Of a stretch of 64,000 nucleotides of DNA, positions 17,136-26,004 are shown one piece after another. Under the pieces are notes generated by a model that did not search any database, was not told the DNA's origin, and saw nothing but the letters and a program-made list of their open reading frames with translations. The DNA lies in contig NZ_CP021780.1 of assembly GCF_002192415.1 (NCBI RefSeq), positions 3,596,001 to 3,660,000 of the forward strand, written 5' to 3'. The DNA is from Paenibacillus donghaensis (GTDB lineage Bacteria; Bacillota; Bacilli; Paenibacillales; Paenibacillaceae). The first letter of the stretch is position 1. Each line of letters opens with the position of its first letter. The position numbers and the translations under genes were made by a program.

Positions 17136-18569
17136 TTATTTACTGACTTTTCTGTCTTGGGAGAACCATTGTTTCTTCGGCTTCGACGATGGGTTGGCCT
17201 TGGCTGCAGCCGGTCTGAAATCGGTCTGCTTCGCGCCGGAAGGTCTGGCAGATGCCGACGCTGTACCGGCTGATCTCGCGCCTGTGGCTGCGGAAGGTCT
17301 TCCACCTGCTGTTGGCTTCGCGGAGGACGGTCTGCCCGCAGACGGCTTGCTAGCGGCTGCTGCCGGTCTGCCGGAGCCGGATCGACCGGCAGCCTGCTTG
17401 GAAGGCTGTGATTTGGCAGCCTGTGGTTTGTTTTTCATCGGATAAGCATGGTCCTTGATCTCGGGAATGCTCTTGCCGATCAGCTTCTCGATATCCTTCA
17501 GGAATGGCAGTTCCTCTGTCTCACAGAAGGAGATTGCCGTTCCACTTAAGCCCGCTCTGCCTGTCCGTCCAATCCGGTGCACGTAGGTTTCCGGGATGTT
17601 CGGCAGGTTGAAGTTAATCACATGGGACAGCTCATCGATATCGATCCCGCGTGCCGCAATATCGGTTGCCACAAGCACACGGGTTGCTCCACTCTTGAAA
17701 TTACGCAGTGCGTTCTGGCGGTCATTCTGCGATTTGTTGCCATGGATCGCCTGGGCTGATACGTTCACCTTGGTCAGATCACGGGTCACACGGTCCGCGC
17801 CGCGTTTGGTGCGGGTAAATACAAGCGCTGAAACAATCGATGGATCCTGCAGCAGCTTGTTCAGCTGGTTCTGCTTGTTGCCATCCTCCATCAGATAGAT
17901 ATATTGCTCAATCCGGTCCACGGTGGAAGATACAGGTGTAATTTCGACCTTCACCGGATCTACCAGCAGTGTTTTGACCAGCTTATTGATCTCCGGAGGC
18001 ATGGTTGCCGAGAAGAATAACGTCTGTTTCTTGGCTGGCATCTTGGCAATAATCTTCTTCACGTCATTGATGAAGCCCATATCCAGCATGCGGTCTGCTT
18101 CATCCAGGACGAGAATTTGCACAAACTGCAGATCTACACGTTTCTGGTTAATCAGGTCAATCAGACGGCCCGGTGTGGCAATCAGAATATCCGGCCCTTG
18201 GCTCAGCGCACGTTCCTGTGATTTCTGGGACACACCGCCTACGATGGCTGTACAGCGCATTGTAGTGAACTGGCTGTAAGCTTGAATGTTGTCGGCAATC
18301 TGCAGCGCAAGTTCTCTCGTTGGCGTCAGGATCAGCGAGCGGATGCGGCGCATCGTGCCCGGTTTATGGGACTGCTGGCTCAGCAGCTGAATGATTGGTA
18401 AAGAGAATGCAGCCGTTTTGCCTGTACCTGTCTGGGCACAGCCCAGCAGATCCTTGCCTGCCAGCACAGCCGGAATCGACTGCTCCTGAATCGGCGTGGG
18501 CGAAGTATAGTTCTCTTTGGCGAGAGCTTTTAGAATAGGGGGTATAAGATTCAATTCGTTAAATGTCAT
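17136..18569 (-). CDS. DEAD-box ATP-dependent RNA helicase
   Basis: A 477-residue RhlE-like RNA helicase. In order: Q motif (SPTPIQEQSIP, near 25), motif I AQTGTGKT, Ia PTRELALQ, motif II DEAD (LVLDEADRMLDMGF), motif III SAT, motif V ATDIAARGIDI and motif VI HRIGRTGRAG. From about residue 375 the tail is low-complexity and basic (PAAAASKPSAGRPSSAKPT), as in cold-associated or ribosome-assembly helicases where the tail binds RNA. AAGGAG precedes ATG closely. It is monocistronic, ending in its own terminator. Confidence 0.95.
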   Translation of the reverse strand: MTFNELNLIPPILKALAKENYTSPTPIQEQSIPAVLAGKDLLGCAQTGTGKTAAFSLPIIQLLSQQSHKPGTMRRIRSLILTPTRELALQIADNIQAYSQFTTMRCTAIVGGVSQKSQERALSQGPDILIATPGRLIDLINQKRVDLQFVQILVLDEADRMLDMGFINDVKKIIAKMPAKKQTLFFSATMPPEINKLVKTLLVDPVKVEITPVSSTVDRIEQYIYLMEDGNKQNQLNKLLQDPSIVSALVFTRTKRGADRVTRDLTKVNVSAQAIHGNKSQNDRQNALRNFKSGATRVLVATDIAARGIDIDELSHVINFNLPNIPETYVHRIGRTGRAGLSGTAISFCETEELPFLKDIEKLIGKSIPEIKDHAYPMKNKPQAAKSQPSKQAAGRSGSGRPAAAASKPSAGRPSSAKPTAGGRPSAATGARSAGTASASARPSGAKQTDFRPAAAKANPSSKPKKQWFSQDRKVSK

Positions 18570-18670
18570 GGGGTCTCCTTAATTTCTAATACATATATTG
18601 TGAATCCTCGAACGTCATTTTATCAAACAACACATAAGGATAACATATCTGAAGCTAAATAGATAGGGCA

Positions 18671-18740
18671 AGCAGAAACGGCTTCGCCGTCTCTGCGAGA
18701 AATAGAAGGTAACTTATGGCGTGAAACATATAAATTCTTT
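18671..18740 (+). repeat. Dispersed hairpin repeat, copy 2 (AGAAACGG family)
   Basis: GCAGAAACGGC-TTC-GCCGTCTCTGC forms a shortened hairpin. The tail GAGAAATAGAAGGTAACTT then ATGGCGTGAAACATATAAATTC matches copies 1 and 3. It sits between the helicase promoter and the pduL terminator. Confidence 0.75.
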
Positions 18741-18744
18741 GCAG

Positions 18745-18776
18745 CAAAAAAGAGCAAGGGATTTCTCCCCGCTCTT
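18745..18776 (-). terminator. Terminator after pduL
   Basis: On the minus strand AAGAGCGGGGAG pairs with CCCTTGCTCTT and is followed by TTTTGC. Confidence 0.82.
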
Positions 18777-18790
18777 CTTCTAAGATAAGT

Positions 18791-19363
18791 CTAGTCTAAA
18801 ATTTCAGCTGTGTCGCCATTGTTGGCTGCTGCAGCGTTTGCTTCATCCGTATCAATGTGCATATCAAGCTTGAAGCTGTCGGATACGCGGGCAAGCACAT
18901 TCTCCAGAACAAGACCACGGTCTCCGCCCAGGCGAACCTTAAGCAATTGCTTGTCGGCAATGCCCCAGGCTTCAGCTTCGGAGGTGTGGAAGTGGATGTG
19001 GCGAGCTGCGATGATTACACCCGTTTCCAGTTCAACTTCACCGACTGGTCCTTTAAGGGTAATGCCTGGTGTACCTTCAATATTGCCGGATTCGCGAACA
19101 GGTGCCTTCACGCCAAGCGCGAACGAATCTGTGCGGGAAATTTCCAGCTGGGAGGCCGGTCGTGCAGGTCCAAGAATTCTGACCTTGTCGAATTTGCCTT
19201 TGCTGCCGATAACCGCTACCTGCTCATTGGCGGCGAATTGTCCGGGTTGGGAGAGCGGTTTGAACTCAGTCAATTGATAACCTGCGCCAAACAACGCTTC
19301 CACATGCTCCTGCGTTAGGTGAATATGTCGGGCCGACACACCTACGGGTACAGTCTTGCTCAT
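18791..19363 (-). CDS. pduL: Phosphate propanoyl/acetyltransferase (PduL family)
   Basis: A 190-residue PduL phosphotransacylase, converting acyl-CoA plus phosphate to acyl-phosphate plus CoA. The paired PduL domains carry the metal-binding motifs SARHIHLT (near residue 9) and AARHIHFHTSEAEAWGI (near residue 120). ATG at 19363 is preferred over an upstream start because AAGGAGTG lies seven bases before it. There is no N-terminal microcompartment-targeting extension and no shell gene nearby, so this is a free cytosolic enzyme, probably feeding acetate or propionate kinase rather than a propanediol compartment. Confidence 0.9.
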   Translation of the reverse strand: MSKTVPVGVSARHIHLTQEHVEALFGAGYQLTEFKPLSQPGQFAANEQVAVIGSKGKFDKVRILGPARPASQLEISRTDSFALGVKAPVRESGNIEGTPGITLKGPVGEVELETGVIIAARHIHFHTSEAEAWGIADKQLLKVRLGGDRGLVLENVLARVSDSFKLDMHIDTDEANAAAANNGDTAEILD

Positions 19364-19436
19364 TGTAAAGTCACTCCTTGTATTTTCTCTAGTATCTGTA
19401 CAAGCCATTGAACATTATACCTCTTCTTACCCCAAA

Positions 19437-19474
19437 ATAAAAAGGATCCCCCTCACTTTGGGCATCCTTTTTTC
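19437..19474 (-). terminator. Terminator after the M19 dipeptidase gene
   Basis: AAAAAGGATCCCC ... GGGCATCCTTTTTT forms a hairpin with T runs on both sides. It serves the minus-strand dipeptidase gene ending at 19503. Confidence 0.85.
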
Positions 19475-19502
19475 GACAAATTCTCATTTCGGAACGAAAT
19501 TG

Positions 19503-20470
19503 TCACGTTTGGGCAGGTCTTTGCGGCAAATGGGCCGCCAGGAACGAGCAGGCATTGCCATATAGCCAGCCTCTGACCGATTCCTCCGGATAATGGCGCA
19601 GCAGCAGCTCGGCGAACTGCGGATAGTGGCCAGGGTGCTCCAGTCCCTCTACCCAGGAGTCAATGCCGTCAAAATCTGATCCAAACATCAGCTGCTTGTC
19701 GCCGCCCAGTGCACAGATATGCTCAATATGCTTCAGCAGATCCTCCATTTTGGCCTTACCGTCCTCCCTTACAAACCAAGGGAAAAAGGTCAGTCCGATT
19801 CGCCCGCCCTTGCGGATCAGCGCTTCAATCTGCGCATCCTGCAGATTGCGCGGATGGCCGCAGATGGCGGCCGCATTGGAGTGTGATGCAATAAACGGGT
19901 GTGCGCTCAGCTCCGTCAGCTCCCAGAAGCCTGCTTCTGACAGATGGGACACGTCCAGCAGCATCCCGCTTTTGTTGCACCATTCCACCAGCTGCCGTCC
20001 TTTTTGCGTAAATCCGCCATTGCGCACCTCCAGCACCCCGTCAGCCGCCCAGTTGGCGTAATTCCAGGTCACCCCCAGAAATCGCACTCCAAGCTCATAA
20101 CACAGCTGGGCATAGAACAGGTTGCCCTCCAGGCCGTCTACGCCCTCCAGAGAGAGCATTCCCCAGCTTCCGGGTCCTGTTTCACATTTATGCACTTCAT
20201 CCCGCCAGCGCAGCCACTGCAGTCCTCCTGAGCCTGTTACCTTATCTCTGAATAACTCGATCTGCCCCAGCACCCGCTCAAAGGCAGGCCGGCCATAACC
20301 AGCAGACAGATAGATAGCGAAACATTGCAGACTCACCCCCCTGCGGCCAACCGATCGCCACTGGCATCTAGGCGGGGATCACTGCCGAAATCCAATTCCG
20401 GGAACACCTGCAGCTTACTCAGTACATCACAATGGAAATCCGCAACTTGCAGCTTGTCGGCTCTCATCAT
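19503..20470 (-). pseudogene. Membrane dipeptidase (peptidase M19), frameshifted near the N-terminus
   Basis: The coding information for an M19 zinc dipeptidase is split between two frames. The first 45 codons start at ATG 20470 and give MMRADKLQVADFHCDVLSKL, with the N-terminal HxD metal motif, and end at a TGA at 20333-20335. The rest (from GTG 20336, about 277 residues) reads VSLQCFAIYLSAGYGRP onward, with LSLEG, DVSHLSEAGF, ASHSN and FGSDFDG motifs. The break is at a run of six G (20336-20341 on the minus strand). Seven G would join the frames as ...AAGGVSLQCF..., as the family expects. It is a real pseudogene, a phase-variable tract or a sequencing error; the downstream part alone would lack the first metal ligands. 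Confidence 0.8.
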
Positions 20471-20555
20471 CAAGGACCTGCCTTTCCTATCGCAATATAG
20501 CAAAAAACCCATCCACTATTGCAGACAGGTTTAATCCAACCATACTATTAATCTA

Positions 20556-20816
20556 TTATCTGGGCTCTACGATAAGCTTAATTGCGGTTCGGTCCTCGCC
20601 ATCAATAACAATGTCTGTGAAAGCAGGAATGCAGATCAGATCTACACCACTAGGCGCTACAAATCCCCGGGCAATGGCAACGGCTTTGACTGCTTGATTC
20701 AGTGCTCCAGCTCCAATAGCCTGTAGTTCAGCTGTTCCGCGTTCACGAAGAACACCCGCCAAAGCGCCGGCGACGGAATTTGGATTGGATTTTGCTGATA
20801 CTTTTAATACATCCAT
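20556..20816 (-). CDS. spoVS: Stage V sporulation protein S
   Basis: An 86-residue SpoVS, a small Alba-like protein needed for late sporulation and affecting septation. The sequence (MDVLKVSAKSNPNSVAGALAG, then GAGALNQAVKAVAIARGFVAPSG) is nearly invariant in spore formers and full length. GGGGAGG precedes ATG. It follows rny-ymdB as in B. subtilis, but with a 200-base gap that contains a probable sigma-H promoter, so it can be transcribed alone. Confidence 0.97.
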   Translation of the reverse strand: MDVLKVSAKSNPNSVAGALAGVLRERGTAELQAIGAGALNQAVKAVAIARGFVAPSGVDLICIPAFTDIVIDGEDRTAIKLIVEPR

Positions 20817-20868
20817 AGTAAGTACCTCCCCTGGGAAAAATGTTGGTGTTCTTCCACTACTGTAGATG

Positions 20869-20897
20869 TTATTCGCGAGCGAAGAAATAATTCCTTC
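20869..20897 (-). promoter_or_regulatory. Possible sigma-H promoter of spoVS
   Basis: On the minus strand GAAGGAATT (-35) and GAATAA (-10) are separated by about 14 bases. They fit the sigma-H pattern RNAGGAWWW / GAAT; the purine at the start of the -10 consensus is missing. spoVS is sigma-H controlled in B. subtilis. Confidence 0.55.
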
Positions 20898-21018
20898 TTT
20901 TTGCGAACCATTTCAGCGAAATTGGTACAAAAGTTACGGTTTTCCGATATTAAAAATATCACAATTTACCCAGTTTCCACGAAATTCCCCGAGATACCGA
21001 AATTAGGTCAGCTTATCG

Positions 21019-21813
21019 TCAGCTCATCACCCATTCATCTTCGCGAAGTCTGATCTTCTCCAGCCGTGTAGCTCTGCCGGTGGCTTCATCCAATTCCGCG
21101 AACAATCCGTGCAGCTGCCATTTGCCCTCATCGACTACGAATCTCGCAGGAAGCTGGGTTGTAAACTTGTAGATTACTGCATCTTTCTCCATACCCAGTA
21201 TTCCTTCACTTGAACCAACCATGCCGGCATCCGTCAAATACGCGGTCCCTCCGGGCAGAATAACATCATCGTTGCTCTGCACATGGGTATGCGTCCCTAC
21301 TACGATCGAGGCCAGGCCATCCATGAAATAACCCATGGCGATTTTCTCGGAAGTCGCTTCCGCATGGAAATCCACCAGAATACAGTTATGCTCTCTGCGC
21401 AGTTCCTCGACAATGGCTTCACCCGTCCGGAACGGGCAGTCAATCGCCGGCAAAAAAGTGCGGCCCTGCAGGTTCACAATGGCCAGCTCCTTGCCGCCGC
21501 CTTTAACCACGGTATACCCCCTGCCCGGTGTTCCCGGCGGGAAGTTGGCCGGACGGATCAGCCGCGGCTCATCGTCGATGAACTCGAAAACATCCTTGTT
21601 ATCCCACGTATGATTGCCCATTGTAATCCCGTGAACGCCCCAGTTGAAGAACTCATTGGCAATAGCTTTGGTAATCCCCCGACCCGCGGCAGCGTTCTCG
21701 CCGTTGACAATGATGATATGTGGCTGATATTTGGTTTTCAGTGAAGGCAGCATTTCACGCAACGCCTTTCGGCCCGTGTTGCCGCAGATATCTCCAATAA
21801 ATAAAACTTTAAT
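21019..21813 (-). CDS. ymdB: YmdB metallophosphoesterase (cyclic-nucleotide phosphodiesterase), AUU start
   Basis: A 264-residue binuclear metallophosphoesterase that controls biofilm versus motility in B. subtilis. The frame extends upstream of the first standard start (TTG at 21762) to give IKVLFIGDICGNTGRKAL. The only start fitting the AGGAGG site (21822-21827) is ATT at 21813, eight bases away. Numbered from there, metal and catalytic residues fall at D8, E39 (NGEN) and N67 (MGNH), the same numbers as in B. subtilis YmdB. VDFHAEATSEK and VVGTHTHVQSND supply the remaining His ligands. A start at 21762 would delete D8 and the first strand, so it is unlikely. A hairpin with a U run lies just upstream, so expression seems doubly restrained. 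Confidence 0.9.
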   Translation of the reverse strand: MKVLFIGDICGNTGRKALREMLPSLKTKYQPHIIIVNGENAAAGRGITKAIANEFFNWGVHGITMGNHTWDNKDVFEFIDDEPRLIRPANFPPGTPGRGYTVVKGGGKELAIVNLQGRTFLPAIDCPFRTGEAIVEELRREHNCILVDFHAEATSEKIAMGYFMDGLASIVVGTHTHVQSNDDVILPGGTAYLTDAGMVGSSEGILGMEKDAVIYKFTTQLPARFVVDEGKWQLHGLFAELDEATGRATRLEKIRLREDEWVMS

Positions 21814-21845
21814 CTTAATCTCCTCCTAATGTGCTCTCTATCAAA

Positions 21846-21869
21846 GAAAAAAGGCCCCGCGTAGGGGCC
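21846..21869 (-). terminator. Hairpin with T run between rny and ymdB
   Basis: On the minus strand GGCCCC-TACGC-GGGGCC is followed by TTTTTTC. It terminates after rny but lies only about 30 bases before the ymdB start, so ymdB must rely on readthrough or on a promoter overlapping the hairpin. Confidence 0.85.
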
Positions 21870-21950
21870 GATTTACTTTCGATATAAGAAAGTATAAGTT
21901 TCACCTTATGCTTTAGTCTTATATTTCTTGCAGCAATTATGCTTGTTTGC

Positions 21951-23492
21951 TTATTTAGCGTATTCCACTGCCCGGGTCTCGCGAATAACGGTGACCTTGA
22001 TGTGTCCCGGATAATCCAGTTCACTCTCAATTTTCTTCGTAATATCGCGGGCCAGACGGAAAGCTTCCGCATCATCAATCTTCTCGGGCTGCACCATTAC
22101 GCGGACCTCACGGCCTGCCTGAATGGCATAACATTTCTCCACGCCTTCGAACGATTCGGAGATTTCCTCAAGCTTCTCCAGACGTTTGATGTACGTTTCC
22201 AGTGTTTCGCGGCGGGCACCAGGACGTGCAGCTGACAATGCATCTGCGGCACCAACCAGCATGGCAATGACAGAAGTTGCTTCGCAGTCTCCATGGTGAG
22301 AAGCGATACTGTTAATTACAACCGGATGTTCCTTGTATTTCTTAGCCAATTCTACGCCGATTTCGACGTGAGAGCCTTCCACTTCATGATCCAGCGCTTT
22401 GCCGATATCATGCAGCAGACCGGCACGTTTCGCAAGCACGATGTCTTCCCCAAGCTCACCGGCCATCAGTCCAGTCAGATAAGCAACCTCCATGGAGTGC
22501 TTCAATACGTTCTGACCGTAGCTCGTACGGAATTTCAGACGTCCCAGAATCTTGATCAGGTCCGGATGCAAGCCGTGAACGCCTACCTCGAAGGTAGCCT
22601 GCTCACCGTATTCGCGAATCCGTTCGTCCACTTCCTTGCGGGATTTCTCCACCATCTCTTCAATACGCGCCGGATGGATACGGCCGTCGGCCACCAGCTT
22701 CTCAAGTGCCGTACGGGCCACTTCGCGGCGGATCGGATCGAATCCGGATAGAATAACCGCTTCCGGCGTATCATCGATGATCAGGTCAATCCCAGTAAGA
22801 GTTTCCAGTGCACGGATATTGCGGCCTTCGCGGCCGATAATCCGTCCCTTCATCTCTTCATTCGGCAAAGTAACTACTGATACTGTGGTTTCAGCCACAT
22901 GATCGGCAGCACAGCGCTGAATGGCAAGGGTGATGATTTCGCGGGCCTTCTTATCCGCTTCCTCTTTCGCCTGCTGCTCAATTTCTTTGATCATCTGAGC
23001 CGTTTCATGGCGAACTTCTTGCTCTACATTGCTGAGAATAATGCTTCTTGCATCGTCAATGCTGAGGTTGGAGATACGCTCCAGCTCAGTGACTTGTTTT
23101 TTGTAAATAACATCAATTTGCTGTTGGGTCTCATCAATTCGTTTCTCTTTGTTAGCTACTTGTTCTTCTTTTCTTTCGAGCGATTCCATTTTTTTATCCA
23201 GCGATTCTTCCTTTTGCAGCAAACGTCTCTCTTGCCGTTGGATTTCATTCCGACGTTCACGAGTATCCTTTTCAGCTTCGGCACGGATTCTATGGACTTC
23301 GTCCTTAGCTTCCAGCACCGTTTCCTTCTTGAGCGCCTCCGCCTCTTTCTTCGCGTTGTCCACGATGACTACGGCTTCCTTCTCAGCACTTGAAATCTTA
23401 GCTTCTGCAATGGATTTACGAATAGAATAACCCAACCAAAAGAATAATGCAGCTACAACGAGAATGATAAGGACCCAGATCAAATACTCCAT
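21951..23492 (-). CDS. rny: Ribonuclease Y
   Basis: A 513-residue membrane-anchored endoribonuclease that starts bulk mRNA decay. An N-terminal membrane helix (about 3-22, [20 protein letters not shown]) is followed by a long charged coiled coil (25-190), a KH domain with [15 protein letters not shown], and an HD domain with catalytic [10 protein letters not shown]. Full length for the family. GGAGGTG precedes ATG. The next gene downstream is ymdB, as in B. subtilis. The 280-base upstream gap (23493-23772) is AT-rich and probably holds its promoter; no clear operator is seen. Confidence 0.97.
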   Translation of the reverse strand: MEYLIWVLIILVVAALFFWLGYSIRKSIAEAKISSAEKEAVVIVDNAKKEAEALKKETVLEAKDEVHRIRAEAEKDTRERRNEIQRQERRLLQKEESLDKKMESLERKEEQVANKEKRIDETQQQIDVIYKKQVTELERISNLSIDDARSIILSNVEQEVRHETAQMIKEIEQQAKEEADKKAREIITLAIQRCAADHVAETTVSVVTLPNEEMKGRIIGREGRNIRALETLTGIDLIIDDTPEAVILSGFDPIRREVARTALEKLVADGRIHPARIEEMVEKSRKEVDERIREYGEQATFEVGVHGLHPDLIKILGRLKFRTSYGQNVLKHSMEVAYLTGLMAGELGEDIVLAKRAGLLHDIGKALDHEVEGSHVEIGVELAKKYKEHPVVINSIASHHGDCEATSVIAMLVGAADALSAARPGARRETLETYIKRLEKLEEISESFEGVEKCYAIQAGREVRVMVQPEKIDDAEAFRLARDITKKIESELDYPGHIKVTVIRETRAVEYAK

Positions 23493-23772
23493 CTGTTCAC
23501 CTCCTCGTTGATTCTTCCTCCAGGTTTATCCTGGGAATTTGTGCAGTTGAAATTTCGTTTTGCCCTACTGCACATCCTGCACATGGTGCTTAAGCACACT
23601 GCCCGCCTTATCCGGCGATTACATTTCATATGAGTTGTACGTGAACCGTAATAAAAGTCTCCTCTTTTGGGAAGGAAAAAGGAGCCTGATTTTATGGCGA
23701 TTCATGTTATATTTTATTATTTATAAAAAGACATTGTCAATAGAGATGAAATACAGATTAAAGTCAAGACAA

Positions 23773-24510
23773 TCAATCGGTGTCATAAGTTTCCTCTATT
23801 TCACCTTCGTATTTCTCTTCCTGAAGCAGCATATTCAGCACCTGCCGTACCATTTCGCCCGAGAAACCGCGGCGCATTAAGAAAGCACCGGTCTTTCTAC
23901 GCTTGTCCTGAACCTCTCCGCGAATCAGATTCCATTTCTTGCGCCCCGTCTGCAGTGCGCTCTCCAGCTCCTGCTCCGGGCTGATGTTCTCCAGCGCTTC
24001 CGAGATCAGCGATTTATCTATGCCTTTCTCCCGCAGCTCCTGCCTGATCCACATCTTGCCTTTACGCTGATTGGTGATCCGCTGCTCGGCCCATTGCTTG
24101 GCATACAGCGGATCATCTACCAGTCGCTCCTGCTGCAATCGCTGGACCACTTCGCCTATAATAGTCTCTCCTATTTCTTTCTCCCGTAAACGACGCGTGA
24201 TTTCCATAGCTGTCCGCGGCTTGCGTTCCAGGTAACGCAGACCTTCCACATAAGCCCGCTGGCGTTCGTCGGCGACAACGATTTCCTCCAGATCGGCTTT
24301 GACGAAGCTGCTCCCTGTAATCATCCGATATTTAATCATGACATCTTCATGAACAGTCATATTGTAAACTCCAAAATGAATCACATACCGGCGATCTGAT
24401 TTCTTCTTACGTTCCACCTTGGTAATCTCAAGTAGTGTATCTTCCGGAAAATCACCAAGCACCTGGTCATCTTCATGTTCCTCGAACTCCATATCCAGCT
24501 GTATAACCAT
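23773..24510 (-). CDS. recX: Regulatory protein RecX
   Basis: A 245-residue RecX, a cytoplasmic modulator that binds RecA filaments. The N-terminus carries the Firmicute extension (IQLDMEFEEHEDDQVLGDF). It is followed by three-helix repeats: GLRYLERKPRTAMEITRRLREKEI, LVDDPLYAKQWAEQRI and the C-terminal RGFSGEMVRQVLNML. GAGGTG precedes ATG. It lies directly downstream of recA on the same strand, but a terminator-like hairpin separates them. Confidence 0.93.
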   Translation of the reverse strand: MVIQLDMEFEEHEDDQVLGDFPEDTLLEITKVERKKKSDRRYVIHFGVYNMTVHEDVMIKYRMITGSSFVKADLEEIVVADERQRAYVEGLRYLERKPRTAMEITRRLREKEIGETIIGEVVQRLQQERLVDDPLYAKQWAEQRITNQRKGKMWIRQELREKGIDKSLISEALENISPEQELESALQTGRKKWNLIRGEVQDKRRKTGAFLMRRGFSGEMVRQVLNMLLQEEKYEGEIEETYDTD

Positions 24511-24551
24511 AGTGAGCTCACCTCATTGCATACAAAAGATATATTTTAAGA

Positions 24552-24587
24552 AAAAAACACCCTGCTGAAATCATTCACAGGGCGTTC
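24552..24587 (-). terminator. Terminator after recA
   Basis: On the minus strand ACGCCCTG ... CAGGGTGT pairs and is followed by TTTTTTC. It would limit readthrough from recA into recX. Confidence 0.8.
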
Positions 24588-24619
24588 ATACTGTTCAACT
24601 GAATTATTGGAATGGCTAG

Positions 24620-25681
24620 TTATTCAATTTCAAGCAACAGCTTCTCTTCTTCTTCTTCGGCAGCAAGATCTGCTTCCTTAGGAGCTGCGACAACCGTGCT
24701 GAGATTGCTTGCTTCACGGATCTTGTTCTCGATAATAAGCGCAATATCCTGATGCTCCTTCAGGAACTGCTTCGCATTCTCACGTCCCTGGCCCAGACGT
24801 TCACCCTCATAAGAGTACCATGCCCCGCTCTTGATGACGATGTCCATGTCTGTACCCATGTCCACAAGACTGCCTTCCTTGGAAATTCCTTCGCCGTACA
24901 TAATATCGACATCAGCCTGCTTGAACGGAGGAGCCACCTTATTCTTCACAACCTTGATCTTGGTACGGTTGCCCACCACATCGTTACCCATCTTGATGCT
25001 CTCTACGCGGCGCACATCCAGCCGTACCGAAGAGTAGAACTTTAATGCGCGTCCGCCCGGTGTTGTTTCGGGGTTGCCGAACATTACGCCGATCTTCTCA
25101 CGCAGCTGGTTGATAAAGATGGCAATGGTGTTGGATTTGCTGATTGCTCCAGACAACTTGCGCAGCGCCTGCGACATTAGACGCGCCTGCAGACCCATGT
25201 GGGAATCGCCCATGTCTCCTTCGATTTCTGCTTTCGGAACCAAAGCCGCTACGGAGTCAACGACAATAATGTCTACCGCGCCGCTGCGTACCAGCGCTTC
25301 AGCGATTTCAAGCGCCTGCTCGCCGGTGTCCGGCTGGGACAGGAGCAGCTCATCAATATTTACACCAAGGTTCTTGGCATACTTCGGATCAAGCGCATGC
25401 TCGGCATCGATGAATGCAGCTTGTCCGCCTAGCTTCTGAACTTCTGCAATAGCATGAAGCGCAACCGTTGTCTTACCCGACGATTCTGGCCCGTATATTT
25501 CGATAATCCGGCCTTTAGGGAATCCGCCTATTCCAAGTGCGATATCAAGGGCCAAAGCTCCGCTGGGCACAACCTCCACCTGCATATGCGTGGATTCTCC
25601 CAATTTCATAATCGAACCTTTACCAAATTGTTTCTCTATTTGACGAAGCGCCATATCCAACGCTGCACGACGATCTGACAA
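24620..25681 (-). CDS. recA: Recombinase RecA
   Basis: A 353-residue RecA, central to homologous recombination and the SOS response. Walker A is GPESSGKTT (near residue 64). DNA-binding loops L1 and L2 ([20 protein letters not shown]) are intact, and the acidic C-terminal tail (EEEEEK) is typical. The start is TTG ([12 protein letters not shown]), preceded by AAGGAAGTGG. Upstream are a sigma-A promoter and a LexA box, so it is damage-inducible. Confidence 0.98.
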   Translation of the reverse strand: MSDRRAALDMALRQIEKQFGKGSIMKLGESTHMQVEVVPSGALALDIALGIGGFPKGRIIEIYGPESSGKTTVALHAIAEVQKLGGQAAFIDAEHALDPKYAKNLGVNIDELLLSQPDTGEQALEIAEALVRSGAVDIIVVDSVAALVPKAEIEGDMGDSHMGLQARLMSQALRKLSGAISKSNTIAIFINQLREKIGVMFGNPETTPGGRALKFYSSVRLDVRRVESIKMGNDVVGNRTKIKVVKNKVAPPFKQADVDIMYGEGISKEGSLVDMGTDMDIVIKSGAWYSYEGERLGQGRENAKQFLKEHQDIALIIENKIREASNLSTVVAAPKEADLAAEEEEEKLLLEIE

Positions 25682-25712
25682 TCAGACCACTTCCTTCACT
25701 GTTTATAGTAAT

Positions 25713-25741
25713 ATAATAACGTGTTACCGGGGTCTTGCCAA
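25713..25741 (-). promoter_or_regulatory. Sigma-A promoter of recA
   Basis: TTGGCA (25736-25741) and TATTAT (25713-25718) on the minus strand are separated by 17 bases. Confidence 0.8.
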
Positions 25742-25750
25742 GCTTTTTTT

Positions 25751-25764
25751 CGAACATACATTCG
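25751..25764 (-). promoter_or_regulatory. LexA/DinR box upstream of recA
   Basis: CGAATGTATGTTCG on the minus strand matches CGAAC-N4-GTTCG with one change. The change is the same as in the B. subtilis recA box (CGAAT...GTTCG). It lies ten bases upstream of the -35 element. The gap 25682-26004 holds this promoter and the cinA terminator only. Confidence 0.88.
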
Positions 25765-25929
25765 TTTTTTTTGTTCCCGGGGCGTTTTATCCCTTTTATT
25801 GTAAGCCTCCTTCCGGATATAGAAGCCAGCTCGATTTCTGCGCTTCACCGGAATTCTTGATCCGTGTCCCAAGACACCTCTGACCTGCGTTTTGTAACGG
25901 ATTATTGTTGAGAATGCTTATAATTATAC

Positions 25930-25966
25930 AAAAAACCGCAGCAAAGATAACTCAGTGCCACGGTTC
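25930..25966 (-). terminator. Terminator after cinA
   Basis: AACCGTGGCA ... TGCTGCGGTT pairs with G-U steps on the minus strand and is followed by TTTTTGT. It separates cinA from recA. Confidence 0.75.
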
Positions 25967-26004
25967 TTCCGTATGATCTAATTATATACTGGGCACAGCT
26001 GCCA

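Noticed and set aside
18791..19363. Bacterial microcompartment locus suggested by pduL
   Set aside because: No shell proteins or diol dehydratase nearby and no targeting peptide; PduL is used as a free phosphotransacetylase in many bacteria.
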